Origin: Hyalella azteca
Lineage: Eukaryota; Arthropoda; Malacostraca; Amphipoda; Hyalellidae
Direction of reading: 5' to 3'
DNA: 64,000 nucleotides
NCBI RefSeq assembly: GCF_000764305.2
Contig: NW_025932486.1
Coordinates: 34,185-98,184, forward strand
The notes beneath the pieces were generated by a model. That model had not been told where the DNA came from. It saw nothing but the letters and a program-made list of their open reading frames with translations, and searched no databases. The position numbers and the translations under genes are program-made. Below are positions 1 to 14,200 of the stretch, in pieces (within the stretch, counting starts at the first letter, position 1; every line of letters starts with the position of its first letter).

Positions 1-720
1 TAATTTGTCGCTTAAATTCGCGGTGATCAAGAAATTTCTTCTAAACTACTGAACAGATTTCAACGAAACTTTGTATATAAATACCTAACCTCTCAACGGT
101 GATTATTAGCTCGCGACAATTTTTCTATTTTGTTTTCGTTTGCGAGTTATACAGATATAGGAGGAACGACCGGCTTTTCAACCGGCCGGTTTAACCAAGA
201 GCCGTTTACGTATATCCGTATACGTATAGCCGTATAACTCGCAAACAAAGGCAAAACGAAAAAAATATAGCGAGCTAAACGTCACCGTTGCTGAGGTTAG
301 GTATTTAAATACCAAGTTTCGTTCAAGTCCATTCAATAACTTTGGAAGGAATTTCTTGATTACTGGGAATTTAAGCACGTATTGCTGTTTAAATCAGGGA
401 TGAAGGTGAAATGAAAAAAAAAACTCGCGAACAAAGGCACAATCGAATATATTTTCAGTAGCTAAACATTAACGTTCGATAGTTAGGACTGTAAATTCAA
501 AACTTCGTTCGAATCTGCTCAATAGTTTGGAAAATGTTTCTTGATTATCCGGTACTGTGAATTTCAGCCCGTATTGCCATATAACTATGTCAAAAACAAA
601 TGAAGGCAAAATAAAAAAAAATCACAAGCTTAAGATTGCCGTTAGGTCCTAATGAATACGTGTACCAAGTTTCATCAAGTTAAGTCATTAGTTTGAGAGA
701 TATTACTTAAACATTGAATT
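1..720. repeat. Divergent inverted/tandem repeat cluster, four units
   Basis: Four related units of about 150-180 bp. The stretch near 24-165 is an imperfect reverse complement of about 225-365. Two further diverged units follow at about 410-575 and 590-715. Each carries a version of 'accaagtttcgttcaa' followed by 'ttgattac'-like sequence and an A-rich run. The centre (166-224) holds short palindromes of gccgg and cgtata. No credible protein is encoded. It may be part of a foldback or Helitron-type element; the left end runs out of the window. Confidence 0.6.
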
Positions 721-849
721 GGAAATTGGCCGTGAGATCGGCCGCGAGTCCGGCCGTTAATTTGTCCGAGACGTAAACCCAGTAGAGGTTAAAGAAACAG
801 ATCTGGGTGAAAAAGCCATCGCTGGGAGTCATGTGCTGCACGTCTTGTG

Positions 850-1001
850 TCCAAATCTTCACGCAAGCGTTCGAACTTCTGACCTCGACTTCGGACTACC
901 GCCCCCCTATCGCCCCCAAATGCTTTCTTCTTCCTTACCGCCTCCCAAAATCTTTCCACCGCCCCTAGGGGGGCGATATCGCCCACTTTGTGAACCACTG
1001 C
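850..1001. mobile_element. hAT-like transposon terminus (3' end only)
   Basis: Read on the minus strand, the end at 1001 begins cagtggttcacaaagtgggc and continues into gatatcgccc, a CAGTGGTTC-type end I associate with hAT transposons. Inside it are further gggcgat/ggggcg blocks at 900-975. No matching opposite end or transposase is visible, so this is a truncated or non-autonomous copy. The superfamily call rests on memory of the end motif. Confidence 0.55.
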
Positions 1002-1423
1002 TTTAGAGCGATACCTTCTATAAGTGACTTGATGAAACGTCAACAAGTACTAATTTCATTCGGATCTTATGCGCAGTTCTCACTTCTAATGTTTGATTGA
1101 TCCTGTAGACGTTTAGTGTACATTATAAATTAGAAATATTCGAGCGTAGCCGAATATAAACAGAACTAACTTCTTGGAACGCAGCACGACGTACTTGATC
1201 GACCATCGAGCGTTCGGTGAATCATTATGAATATGAGTGGACGCTGACAGCTCTGATCGACCGAAATTTCATTGTTTATTTCAAACTGACTGAATGCTGT
1301 ATATTATTCATGAGCAAATAAACACGCTCCAAAATACGTACATTTTTTCGTACCTTTGTATCTTGTCAGTTAATAGACGATTCGTTGCAGAGAACTGACG
1401 AGATGCACGTCATTGACTGAATA

Positions 1424-1712
1424 TTTGCTTAGGCTTTATTTACTTTAGCTTTATTTACTTAACCTTTATATATTTAAGCTTTATTTAACCTTTATTTACT
1501 TAGCCATTATTTACTCAGCCTTTATTTACTTAGCCTTTACTTGGCCTTTATTTACTTAGCCTTTTTTTACTTGGCCTTTATTTACGTAGCCTTTATTTAC
1601 TTAGCCTTTATTTACTTAGCTTTTATTTACTTAACCTTTATTTACTTAGCCTATATTTACTTAGCCTCTATTTACTTAGCCTTTATTTACTTAGCCTTTA
1701 TTTATTTAAGCT
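1424..1712. repeat. 15-bp minisatellite (ctttatttacttagc)n
   Basis: About 18 copies of a 15-bp unit, ctttatttacttagc, with point changes and a few shortened units. The array ends in a run of aagcttgtaattgcaattgg. It has no coding capacity. It lies 3.5 kb upstream of the first HECTD2 coding exon. Confidence 0.9.
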
Positions 1713-4700
1713 TGTAATTGCAATTGGTTTTGATCCAACAAATTATCCGTGGAAAATCTGCTATGAAAATTCTTCCCAAAAGTTTCCGACTGGTGAGATC
1801 ACCCTAACATTCGTGTCGTGATCTAAATCACATTTATTTTTACTGAGAATTCATGTACACAGTGCAATGTTAGCTTGATCATTGTGAGCCACTCAATGGG
1901 AACATCCTCCTTCTTAGGTCTTATATATTTTTGGCCAATGGCTTCGGTTATATGGTGCAGTTAATTAGGAACTTTGTTTTTCAATTGAGAGAGTAAATAG
2001 TCGTCATGAAAAAGGTTGAGATAAGTAAATGTAGCGTCTGGCAACCAAACGCTCGTTTCCAAAACAAAAAGCAGGGCAGTCAGAACCGATTTCGTCCCAG
2101 TTGCGTGAAAAGTGTAGCGGCAAACCAGAGGGCAGACTGCAGCTTCAGTACGCTTACAGCAGCCGTGTGAGGTGTACGCGGCCAGGTCGCGAATCCTGAC
2201 TTGACTCTGTTTCTTCGAATCGTTCATATTCATCTGATGAATTTCCAAACTAAATTATTTTATTATATACTTTTTATAATTTTCGTAAAGGAATACAAGA
2301 ATGTTAGCGTACGTATCTCGTTGAAGTTATGCGAGGTTAAGCATTGCAGTTCAACATCAAGCAGGGAAGATCGATGGGTAGCCATGCATCACTAATCATT
2401 AATGGAGTATCTTTAGGGTTGACTGATCTATGCATGGCAAAAATGGTATTTTATGAAGTATTTTCCCTTTGAATTAATAAACAACTTTTAAACCGCAATA
2501 AATTGATGAGAAATAGCTCGTGCATTAAAAGCTATATAGGTAGCTCAATTAGGCTACTAGGAATAGCTACTGACGAATGAAAATGGTAGGCCTAATTCAC
2601 AAATTTTGACAAAAATTATTGCTGGATATGAAATGCTTGGTTTTAAGGTTTTCTCATTATCTCATTATTTTATTAACTCAAAAGTAACCAATTTAAACCG
2701 GTTTAAACTTGATTGTATGGCCCGTTCATGTGTTACAGTTGAATATCAAACTTAATTCCCGCGGATTTAGTGATGGGTAAAACCCGAGGATCAAAGAATA
2801 AATCACTAATTACTACTATAGTTTTCGCAGTATTATAATGATTTTTTTTCTCTTTTGGAAACTTAATATGAGGTATCAAAGATTGGTTTAGCAATTATTG
2901 CTAGTTATGCTACTGCTTGCGCGCATGTGTCGATGCCAAATATTTATGTATTTCCGTCGATAGACATGTTGAATGCATTCGAACCCAAATTGCCAGCATA
3001 TTTTAGACTTTATTGACGGACTAAGCACCCTGGGGTGTAAATTCACTCCAATCGGAGAAACTTGATACCGGAATTGAACGTGACTTATTAATATGGGTCA
3101 ACATATGTAGTTTTTAAATTTTAGTTGATTTAATCTACTAATGGAGCAGCTTGATATTTGAGTCAAATTTTCAGTAAAATTGTTTTTAATGTTCAAAGAG
3201 TTCGTTTATGAAAAAGTAATTAGTTGAATTCCTTGCTATTGCTTCAATTGAAGTAAATTACAACCACTGTAAATGACAATTTCCGAATAAAACGTATAAA
3301 TTATGCTCATTATTAGCTGCTAATGAATCCCAGTTTCGTATTGATATATATTTTCACTTAGATGAAGTTTTACTTAACTGTTTTTTGTCAGCACTCGCCT
3401 TTCTTCTTCACATCTATCCCAACTCGGTTTAAATCAAACGTTGGCCTTACTATTCCCATAACTGTTGAAGCTCCTACGCCGCCCACAAGGCGAAAACATC
3501 CAGTAATGTGGATTCCCTCGGCTATACCCGTCCAAAGGTCACGAGTTCGTGCCACTTACGCGGTTATTCATTTATTGAAAATTGGGCAAACCCACTCAGA
3601 CCTCAGTAACTTATTCATGTTGTATTGACTTCAAGAACGCCTCTCTTGAATGAATAAAAAATCCTAATTGACGTTTTGTTTTCGTAAGTGTGCACAGCTT
3701 CATTCGAGTGATCGAAATTGTTGTTCTGTGTGACAGAGAAAATATGCATTCATGTCTGGGATGATTGAACTTATCTCTGAAATGTATTGGATGCTCGTGA
3801 CACCTAATTGGAAAACGTTGCGAGTACTAGAAATTTTATTTCACACATATACCACCTTTTTTGAGAAGTAAAAATATCAGCATCTGTCAAGCGGACGGCG
3901 CTTAATTAGAGAATTATTCTGGTTCATATTTATTTACAGATTATGAGATACATTATCCTATAAGACGAATAATATATGTTGACATTAATTTCGAGTGAGT
4001 AAGAGAATGTAGCTTGCGGCTGTCGCCGTGTTGGAGTTAGCGGCTGGAAAGACGAATTGCAGACGAGATCGATCTGCACGAGCATTCGAACTCTGAATAA
4101 CGAAGAAATGACATTAACATTTCACATCAAAGCTTAATTTGTGTGCAGAAATTATTAATGTAATTACTATCGAAGCCTTTGTTTGATATATTTGGACAGC
4201 AATATATATTTATTGTATTAGAAAAACCTAAATCATTTGTTTCCAATTCAGTCCGCAGTCCAGTGTTGTTTGTATCGTCTGAAGTAAGCGTAAAAAGAGT
4301 ACATATTCCGTTGTGTCGTAATAATCGATGTTATTTGCGTCCTGTTTTCCAATTCCAGTGATTATCTCATGGCAATCGAACGAGAGACTATCCTTGGTGC
4401 TGGAAGAATACAGGCTATGGTTAGGTGACGTACGCATCGATCGCGGCGATGCGTGGTGGCGACTATGAAGTCTAAACGTTTGTTTAGTGGCTGAACTATT
4501 GAGCTGCAATGGCCATGAACTGTAGCGCCCTTATGCTTTTTGACCGAATACCTTATGAGTCATGACTAGGGTAGACTCTCAGAAAACTTGGGTGCAAGTA
4601 TCCCCGTGCTGATGTAAACTTGTGAATAAAAGAAAAATTCGTTCATAGGAAACGTAAAATGGAAACTGAGTTCACAACAATGCTGTGTCACTACTCACTT

Positions 4701-5243
4701 GACAATGGTATCATAACTTGAGCACAGTAGATATAAAAATAAGTCATCGCTCCGAGTAGCTGTAACGTGCACATCAGCCGTCTTTATTTTGAGGGTTTCA
4801 TATCTTAGATGTAATTAATCCCTTCCGATTTTTTACAGTGATGCATAAGCCGTAGGAAAAAATGTAAATTTTTGTTTTCCATTTTCTTTTTGTGAAACTG
4901 ACGGACAATTGGTATTTTGCACACAAATCTGTAAAATTCGTCACTTTGTTGTCATTTTTTTGTCAAGTTTATAATTCGGCTTCATTCATGAGCTGACCTA
5001 AATAATTAAATTGAAGCCAAAAATGAGGCGAATAAAATATTTCTGCGAATTATTTTGCGACTTATGAAACAGTTTAGCTGGATGTTAAAGGCAGAATTTT
5101 CCGTTCTAGCTATCATCTGCATATATTGAAAAAAGATGTCTTGATAAAATTCTCAAGCTGTTAATTCCCGCGCTGAATTCAGTCAAGTCTCGGTCGAAGA
5201 GAGTGTCCTTGCAAACGTGTGGTCTTCGTCCGCACGACAGACG
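1713..5243. other. Upstream of HECTD2; no gene recognised
   Basis: AT-rich sequence with short open frames lacking conserved motifs. Two less AT-rich patches stand out (about 2035-2215 and 4010-4100), but neither gives a recognisable exon on either strand. The last ~100 bases before 5244 are less AT-rich and probably contain HECTD2 5'UTR. No promoter motif could be assigned with confidence. Confidence 0.4.
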
Positions 5244-8200
5244 ATGGCCACAGACTGGGAAGAAATGCGCATGAGCCTCCGGACTCCCAACACGCTACGC
5301 TTACAAGTGAGTTTCTATTTAGTTGAATAAAGAGAAATGCTGCGAAATTGCTATTCATCACTGACATCGTTCTAACTCCATGAAATCGTTCCTAAAAACA
5401 ATCCTCAACTCATATTTGTGTATAAGAAAATTCTTTAATGACTGATGTTTTGGCATTATGGGCCGTTTTCTGTCGCGCTTCTCAAGGGATTACGGTCCTT
5501 AATTTGAAACTACTGTTCTTCCTGTTCGGTTGTTTAAACTTCCTAAGGAATTAATTTTCACTTATTAAATATCTGTTGTATCGAGTACTATTTTTCGCAC
5601 GATCTCGGACTGAATATTATTTAATAAACTTCCTATGCATAAGCGTCGGCAAGCCATCATTTACAACAGTTGCTTGCATCAATGTACCCAATATTAGTCC
5701 ACGTGATGTGTCTTTAACTCCAGTAAATACCAGTTTATCTCAATGTTTACTAGTGAACTGTAAATGTCCTTGACCCGTTATTCGTGCGCCGGCCTTCATC
5801 GGATAATAGACGGTGCGAAAGTCGATTCGATCGATGACTGATCTTTTCGTGCGTTTGATTACACAAATTAAGAGAAGCACCGAATTTTTCAATGTCGTAA
5901 GGGATTCAACTACTAATGATCAGGCCTTCACTTTGCAGAAAAACTTACTGTTGCAATAACCTCATCTTTACTTCGTAAGTCGAAATAGTAAAATTCTTCA
6001 ATACTACACTTAATTCTCGGGCCCAATGATATACCTAGCATGAAGGCTCTTTCACCAACAAGTGCGTTGTAAGTTTTTTTTGAATTGCTGTTTGATTTGA
6101 AGAACACGTATTCAATCACAACTTGTAGGCAATCGCCGCCCACTTTAAGATTAGATGTCAAACTTTAGTATTATGACACGATAGACATGCAGAAGTGTGT
6201 ATACCACGCCCGAAACTCGTATTAAAATGCCATCACCGTGGTAGGGGTAAAAAGTTTTCGTATCACCGCAGTGTTTCAACGGCTGCAAATTATGATGTTA
6301 TTCTTGTTTATTAAAGGGAAAAGGGGAAAAGTTTTCTTCAATATCGACTTTTTATCTTAATTGTCCAAAATAAATTAACTGTTTAATCCTGACCACCGCC
6401 TATTAATCACATTAAATTTAATATCATTGTGCCCAACAATTTTTAATACACCCATGCGCAGAGACTCGCCGCCATCTCTGACTTGATGGACTCCCTACAC
6501 GGCGCCCTGAGTGGCGTCCGCACATGCCCCGTGTGCAAAGGTGGGTGCTAATTTTCATCAATTAATAATTTCATAAAAAAATGTTTATTTTGTGGTAAAT
6601 TCCATTGAAGATACGCCCACACTTTTGAAGGGTCATATGTTTGATACGCGGCAAGTTTGGTAACAAAGGTGTTCCCATTAATCTGTACCTTGTACATATG
6701 GATTTAGGTTGTTTAAATTTGGTAAGCATATACATAATAAAATCTAACCTGGAACCAGAACGTTGAATTTCAAATATATAATCCAAACTTGAGCCGGAAC
6801 GTTGAAATTAAAATTTTATCTAAATACTTATCCATACTATTTTACATGATTCATAATACATGTGTGCATTATTACTCATTTATTACTTATTTATTATGAG
6901 TAACACTCTGTGCTGCGATCAGTGACCGCCCACCTGGGCGGGGGGTCGAGGCAGGTGTGCCCGTACTGCGGCTCCTTCTACAACGCCGCGGCGCACGACG
7001 GCGCCCTCGAGGCGTCCCCCAGCCTGCGGGCGGCGACGCTCCCTAATATTGTTAGTTACTGCAAGCTTTATAAGGTTTAGTTATAATAATGTATTTATGA
7101 TAATCCCCACTTTTAGACAAGCTTCATAAGGTTCAGTTCTATGATGTAGTCATGATGCTCTCCACTGTTAGATAAGCTTTATGAGGTTCAGTTCCAATGA
7201 TATATTCATGATGTTCTGCACTGTTAGACAAGCTTCATAAGGTTAAGTTCTTATGATATATTCATGATGCTCTCCACTGTTAGACATGCTTCATAAGGTT
7301 CAGTTCTAGTGATGTATTCATGATGCTCTCCACTGTTAGAGAAAACGGTAAAAAACAGTTTCACCGGCGTCCTAGCTAGTGGCCGGCCGCCCTGTGAAAA
7401 TAAACCGTACCTCTGTTTTTTCAGATATTGTACGGGTTTCTAGTGTTAAATTTGAATAAAAACGGCCATACGGTGTTCATTTTCACGTGTCGGCCGGCTA
7501 CTAGAGCGCCGGTGAGACCGTTTAACGGTGATTTTTTTAACAGTGTACGCGTTTATTATTTAGTTCTATAAAATTTTATGGCGCTGCATGCGTTTGTGAC
7601 ATTAGTCACAAACATTCTAAGCTTGCAAGTATTGTAAGTCATAGCCAGCTTCGCATAAGGGATAACAGGGATAGATAATCCGTGATATTTTAGAACCTGT
7701 TTCTTACTATACTGTATAATCCCGTTTCCTATAATTCTGTTGATCATTTTTAAATTAAAGTAATGATAATTAACGGAAGACTCGTTCCAGACGAAATAAG
7801 GATAAAAATCATTTAAGCGAAGCTCAATTAATTTTTATTTATATATTATAGCATTAATATTTCTATCGAGGGTATAGAATTCACCAAAATATGAGGATGT
7901 TAATTGCGCAAGTTTGCTGTGAGTAACTCACGCTAGACATATGTGAGCTCATGTAGAGGTTGATGCTCTATGTAAGCTGAAACATTTAACACATGTATTG
8001 TAGGAAGGAGATCGACCCATTGTAGGTGGCGTCGGTCACTACATAAATAGATTCGGAAACTTCATCTTCCACGACCACCCTGCCAACGGGCGCCGTGGGT
8101 CCATGGACAGCAACTTCTCGCCGCTGGTCACCCACGTGGACGCCAACGCGACGCTAGCGCACGCGCACCGACGACGCCAGCAAGTCAAGCAGTGAGAGCA

Positions 8201-11200
8201 ACGTACTGGTACAAGAACGTACCGGGTTTCCTATACTCGAATCAATTCATGCAAGATACTTCATTATCAATTATTATAAAAGCTAAAAAGAGTTGCATAT
8301 AATTTTTATAAATGTTGCAAATTAGTTTGATATTATAGATGTGACATAAATGCAATGATCACCTGATATTTTGCGTATTAAATAAAGCTTTTTGTAGAAT
8401 TAGGAATATTGATGATAATCAATCGAGTCAATAATTAAATTATTGACAGTCAATCTATCTATATTAAATGAGAGTAACCAGATCAGATGCAAACAAACAA
8501 TTTGCATCCAATTCTGTGCGGCTAAGACTTGAATCTTAATATGAACTAATGAACTTGTCATGCGAACATAATCATCGCTTTTCACCGCAGTTCCAAAGAC
8601 AAGAAAGCAGCGAAGAACTCCGAGGAGCAGTCGAGCGCCGACGCTGCGGCCACCGCTACCAGCTCGGGCAGCAGCGTGCCTGACATCGCTTCCTTCCCGC
8701 CCATCAATCCCGGCACGGTAACTAGTATGTAGTAGTAGTACTAATATTAGTAAGCCCTAGTATGAAAATTAGGTAAAAGTCTGGTTTATAATTGTAGCGA
8801 TGGAAACATGGCAGGTTATTAACTCAGGTATTAGAACGGAGCAACGCTTTGAGAATGTTTTATACAAGTCAGCTACATAAATGACTTGAGTTATCAATAA
8901 ATAACTGGGAATTATTACAATTACAACGCCATCTATCTCAAATTTACTTGTGGAATAAGTATGATGTCACAAATTCAGGAAATGTAATGTTCAATTACAA
9001 TGTTCCGGCTAATATTATCCGATCATTATGAGATTACTGTACTTATTTGGGAATAAATGTTACTAAAGCAAGAATCAATTAATAAATTACTGAAGCAATC
9101 ACTAAAAGCAAGCAAAGAAATATCTCGATAAGATCCGTGACCAAAACTCATGTGGACCAGGCGAGCAGCGTGCGCTCGTCGCCGTTGTCGCGCGGCCCGT
9201 CTCGCCCCCCGAGCGTGCGCTCGAGAGCAGCACGCAGCGCTGAGCGCGCCGTGAGCAGCACGAGCAGCCTTAGGGGCAAGGAGGTGCTCAGGCCCAACTA
9301 CCCTGCGCTCACCATCAACCGCGGCACTTTCCTGTGAGCATTTTGCTGCTCTTCATCACTTCATTTATGTGTAATCTAAGATTATGATATGTGGTGTCAC
9401 TCCACAACTCTATTTGCTGCATTTTTTCACTATATTTCTGTGTAATCTATGATTACGATAATTAGTATCACTCCACAACTCCATTTGCTGCATTTCTTCA
9501 CTATATTTACAGTATGTGCAGTCTGTGATTATGATATTTGTTGTCACTCCACAACTCTATTTTCTATGTTATCTGTGATTGTGATTTTTGTTTACACTTC
9601 TACACCCTATTTACTAGATAAAACGTGATCGTGATTTTTGCCGACCAAATTAGTGTATTTTAGGCTGCGAGTTACAAATTCATTTCCTTTGGTGTCATCA
9701 AACTTTTGTTATCTTATGTTCCATCAGCTGCTGCGCTCTAGCAAGATAATGCTTCGCTTTTTCATGCGTGTATTAATTTTTCTGCATGATAAATAAAATG
9801 ATGCTTGAGATCCGATTTTTCATTTGTGTGTTTTTGACTGAGTTGCATTGTTTTTGTCTTTGGTAATAATATATATTAATAAAAATATTCGCATTTCCTA
9901 CTCTTTCGTGTGTAAGTGGTATGTGATTAAATTTTTTACTTCATTTTTAATAGAAAACTTTTATACATACATCATTAACTGTTACATTTCACATAATATT
10001 GGAATAGTCGACTTGAGTTAATGCAAATGAAAATTTAGTTGATAATAGTTAATGAATGCCTAAAATATTTAAATGCTGATTTGTTGAATATCTTTTATAT
10101 ATGCAGTGAAGACGTGAAGAAGGCGCATGAGACTAAGCAGTACGGTGACATGAAGAAGTTTTATTTCGAAACATTCGAGTCGTACGCCAATATCTGCGCC
10201 ACGTTTAAGGTGAATATTCGACGTTTTCGAATGTAAATAGAATAGAAGTGTGGGCTCTGAAGAAATAGGCCCATGGCCTGTTGCCTATACTTGTACTTTT
10301 CGTGACTTGATTCACAAGGAATCCGGCCGTTGGATCCCGATCTTTCCATAACTGGTGACACTGATATAAAGGACGAACCTAAAGTCCATTATAATGTATA
10401 TCATAGAAAATACATCATATTTAATAATATCTTTTATATTCGCATTGACGTATGATTTTTGCATTGTGATTGCAGCGCAGTCCTGACATGGACGGTGCCC
10501 AGGCAGACGATCACGGTCTCAAGACCGAGCTTCTGTACAGCGTGCACGACTCCATACGTGAAATGGTGCGTGATGGACTTCTTGTTTTTATTATCACTAT
10601 CATTATTACTATTATTATTATACTATTATACTATATGTTATTCTATTATATTATTATTATTATCGTTATATTACCATCATTATTGACCTTAGGAATCTGA
10701 TGTAAAAACTATTAAAGAAGAAGAGGAGTATAATGTACATCATTATAGCTTTACAAATACTTAGCTTAAGAAAAACCGAAAGAAACCTAATTTAAGTTCA
10801 CTTTCCATTTCAGCCGTCAGTCGTACACAAGAACTTTTTGAAGGGGGTAATCAACTCGATGCTGCAGGAGAAGCCCAACTTGTTCTCGAAGGACAAGGTG
10901 CGAGCGTTGTTTGTTATCCTGCAGAGCCCCGTGTTCCTGACGCAGTCGTCGTACACGGTGCTGGCTCACGTCCTACGCAGCATCATCGAGCTCGATAATG
11001 GCGACCACCAGCTCCTTGTGTGCTGGTTTAGAACGTGAGAATAATAAATCATTTAATTATGTCATTACTAGTCTCATAAAATAACTAGTTTACCAAGAAT
11101 TTAAATGTAAAAGATTTCTCTTTTTTGGAAAATTTGGCTCTGCCTATTGATTGTAGAATTGTACATGTGTTCTCAAAATTCTTGAACTGAAGATAAAACT

Positions 11201-14200
11201 ATTCTCCGAAGAGTTTTTGGTGAAAATTTACATATTGATGAAGGCCACCAATTTTACTTTGTGCTTATTGATTTCTGTAAAGTGGCTAATATTATTACTA
11301 CATCAAACATTATTTTCAAACAATAATCACGCTTCATCTTTAATTTCCAACTTTATTTATTTGTTCAGGCTGGAGGTGGCCCGGTTCCGTTTCATCGTAA
11401 GTTTCATCACGCAGTTCCTAACAGTGCGGCAGTTCCCCCCCCTGGACCGCTCCCTGCCCCCCCTCAACAAGAGCAGATGGTGGATACCTACGGCCACCAG
11501 AGTGCTCGCCATACTCTGTAAGTTATCTAGTAATATTATCATATTATTATATTATAATGTGAAAAATTATTTAGAATGTATTGGTATTTTTATTACATTA
11601 TATGTATATAAAATGATAATATTGTTATTAATATATTATCATAATTATTAGGCATCAAGTCATTATCTGCTAATAATTCATGTCTAAGCTTAATCTATGG
11701 CATGGATATATTTAAAGCATTTAGTAAATATTTCAAAATTAGTCATTAGTTATGTTTGTCTCTGGAAAAAATTCACTTGATGTTTGATTGGTATGAACAA
11801 ACTTGACGCTGTTTATATCGTTGATGAATGCAATTATTTATTTGCAACCTTTGCTCATCGCCGTAAAGAAAAATTCATTTTTAGTCCCTTAAATGTAATG
11901 ACAATTATTTTGTTTAATTTGTTATTGCGAAGTGATTTCATGATTTTCGCAATAGTATAATTATGATCGAATTTGAATAATTTTGAATAAATTTTCTTAA
12001 AATACAAAAATGTCCCTCGTATAGACGCGAGCAACAGCTCCATACAGCCGCCCCTGATCTCATACACGGAGTTCTACAACGACGCCTTGGACCACTTGGA
12101 CCTAATACAGGAGTACCGGTCCTGGCAGATGCCTGAGAAGTACGACACGTTCTCCTACTGCCAGTACCCCTTCATGCTCTCCATTGTCGCCAAGAGACAC
12201 ATTCTCACCAAGGTATCGGCAACAGGCCACATCAGGCCTACGCTTTTGCGCCGAGATCACTATGATCACTATGTTAAGGTTAATTCTTGACGTCAGAACC
12301 ACATTCATCTCTTGTAACAGATTTTGCTTATTTAAAATACTATCGCAAGAAGCATATATACATATTCTGGTTGATATTTCAAATAGACATATTCTCACCA
12401 AGGTTAATTCGTGACGTCAGAACCACATTTAGCTCTTGTAACAGATTTTGCTTATTTCCAAAACGATCGCAAGAATTTACGATCGTATCGTATCTCAAAA
12501 TCGTATCGTAATCGCAAAATCGTATTTTGCGATTATTTTAGCTGAGATTGTTTCAAGTAATTCACATGCAATCTGATATTATGAATCCTAAATGAAATAT
12601 GGTACCTATGTGCTCATCCCCAAGTAGCTTTCCAGAACATACTTTAATTGTCCATTTTATTGTTGAACCATCATTGAAATACTGTCTGTAAATGGTCTCC
12701 CCATACTTTTTTATTTATCAACAAGCTTGATGATGCCCAGTGGTTACAGTTCAGAGTACCAAGATTGGCGCAGAGAGGCGCGGGTTCGATCCCAGCTCTG
12801 TGCGCCAGTTTCTGGTCAGAATCGGCGAGGAGGCCGGGCGGTTAAGCACAGCAGAATTGTAGCAGCGAGTTGCGAGTTCGAGACTGCAAAATGCTGTGAA
12901 TGTTCTGCGATGTTAAGAATCTGCGACAGGCCTACGGCCTAATAAACGCTGAAACCGCTATTATTACCGTTATTATTACCGCTAGGACGCAGAGCAACAG
13001 ATGATATTGACGGCGCGGCGCTCGCTGGTGGCTAAAGTGTCGCGGCACCAGGCGCCTCAGATCGACATCTTCTTCCTGAACATCAACGTGCGTCGCTCGC
13101 ACCTCGTCGAGGACTCGCTCAATGAGGTGAAACTAACGTGATATCCAAAGGAACGATCATGATTTGTGTGCTATTATAATTTAAAATCTTTCATTTATAT
13201 TGAAACGTTCGAAATTGCCTGAAGTTTATTTACTAAATACTATCGACAGTATAAGTGGATAAATAGCTACCCTTGTTTATATTCTAGAATTGACTCGTTT
13301 AGTGTTTGTTAATTTTGTGCATAGTAGCGACATTCATTGCGTTTTGATTCAATTTTACACTTTTATTAATTGTTATTATAATATTGGCAATAAAAACTCA
13401 GTTACTTCTAAGTTGAGATCACTATTAAATAAAAAATCACATCAATTCACACTGTTTACAATTTCGTGTATGAATTTCCTGCAAAATAAAGGGAATTCAA
13501 CGACCAAATTTTTGATCAGATCACGGCCAAAAAAGCTGACTTGAAGAAGAAGTTGAAGGTGACGTTCGAGGGGGAGCCTGGCCTCGACATGGGCGGCCTC
13601 ACGAAAGAATGGTTCATTCTGCTCATCAAACAAATATTCAAGGTCAGGGCAACGTTTATTAACAGAAGTTACTAAATTAAGTTTCCTAGTTAGTAATTAC
13701 CAAACATAAATTAAAATATTTATTCTTTCATTATTTATTGTGTTTATTAGAGTGTATTAAAGAAATTCGATATTCCGTATTCGATGCAAAAAAGTTTCAA
13801 TTCCCTAGTAACTAACTCCATTCTTCGAACGTGGTTCATTGGAGTGTTAGCTTCATGTACTATGAAATCCCGGCTTTTTTATTCTATTTCAACAACATTT
13901 GTTTTTTAACATTTTAATGGAATATCCGTAGTTGCGTATTGAAAATATTAGACTACTATCGCATCAATGGGCATGCTGCGCGGCAATTTAAAACCATGTT
14001 CAGCTCTGATGTTCTTCCTCTTCATATACATCTAGGTTCAGCTTATCTCTTCTTGTACCTACCTATCGCACTCAGCATCTCTTATCTCTTAGTAGATTCG
14101 TTCGTTTCATCTCATTGACGTAGACTTGAGCAGAGTTCTTCTTTTCAGTTCGGTTATTTACGCACTTTGTTTTGTTTGGATTTTAATCATATTGGTGTAG

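Noticed and set aside
789..1046. Open minus-strand frame of 85 codons.
   Set aside because: It reads through a hAT-like terminal sequence; the Gly/Arg-rich product comes from the ggggcg blocks of the transposon end.
5928..6161. Minus open frame in the first HECTD2 intron with protein-like composition.
   Set aside because: No recognisable motif, splice context or repeat match; cannot be supported as a gene.
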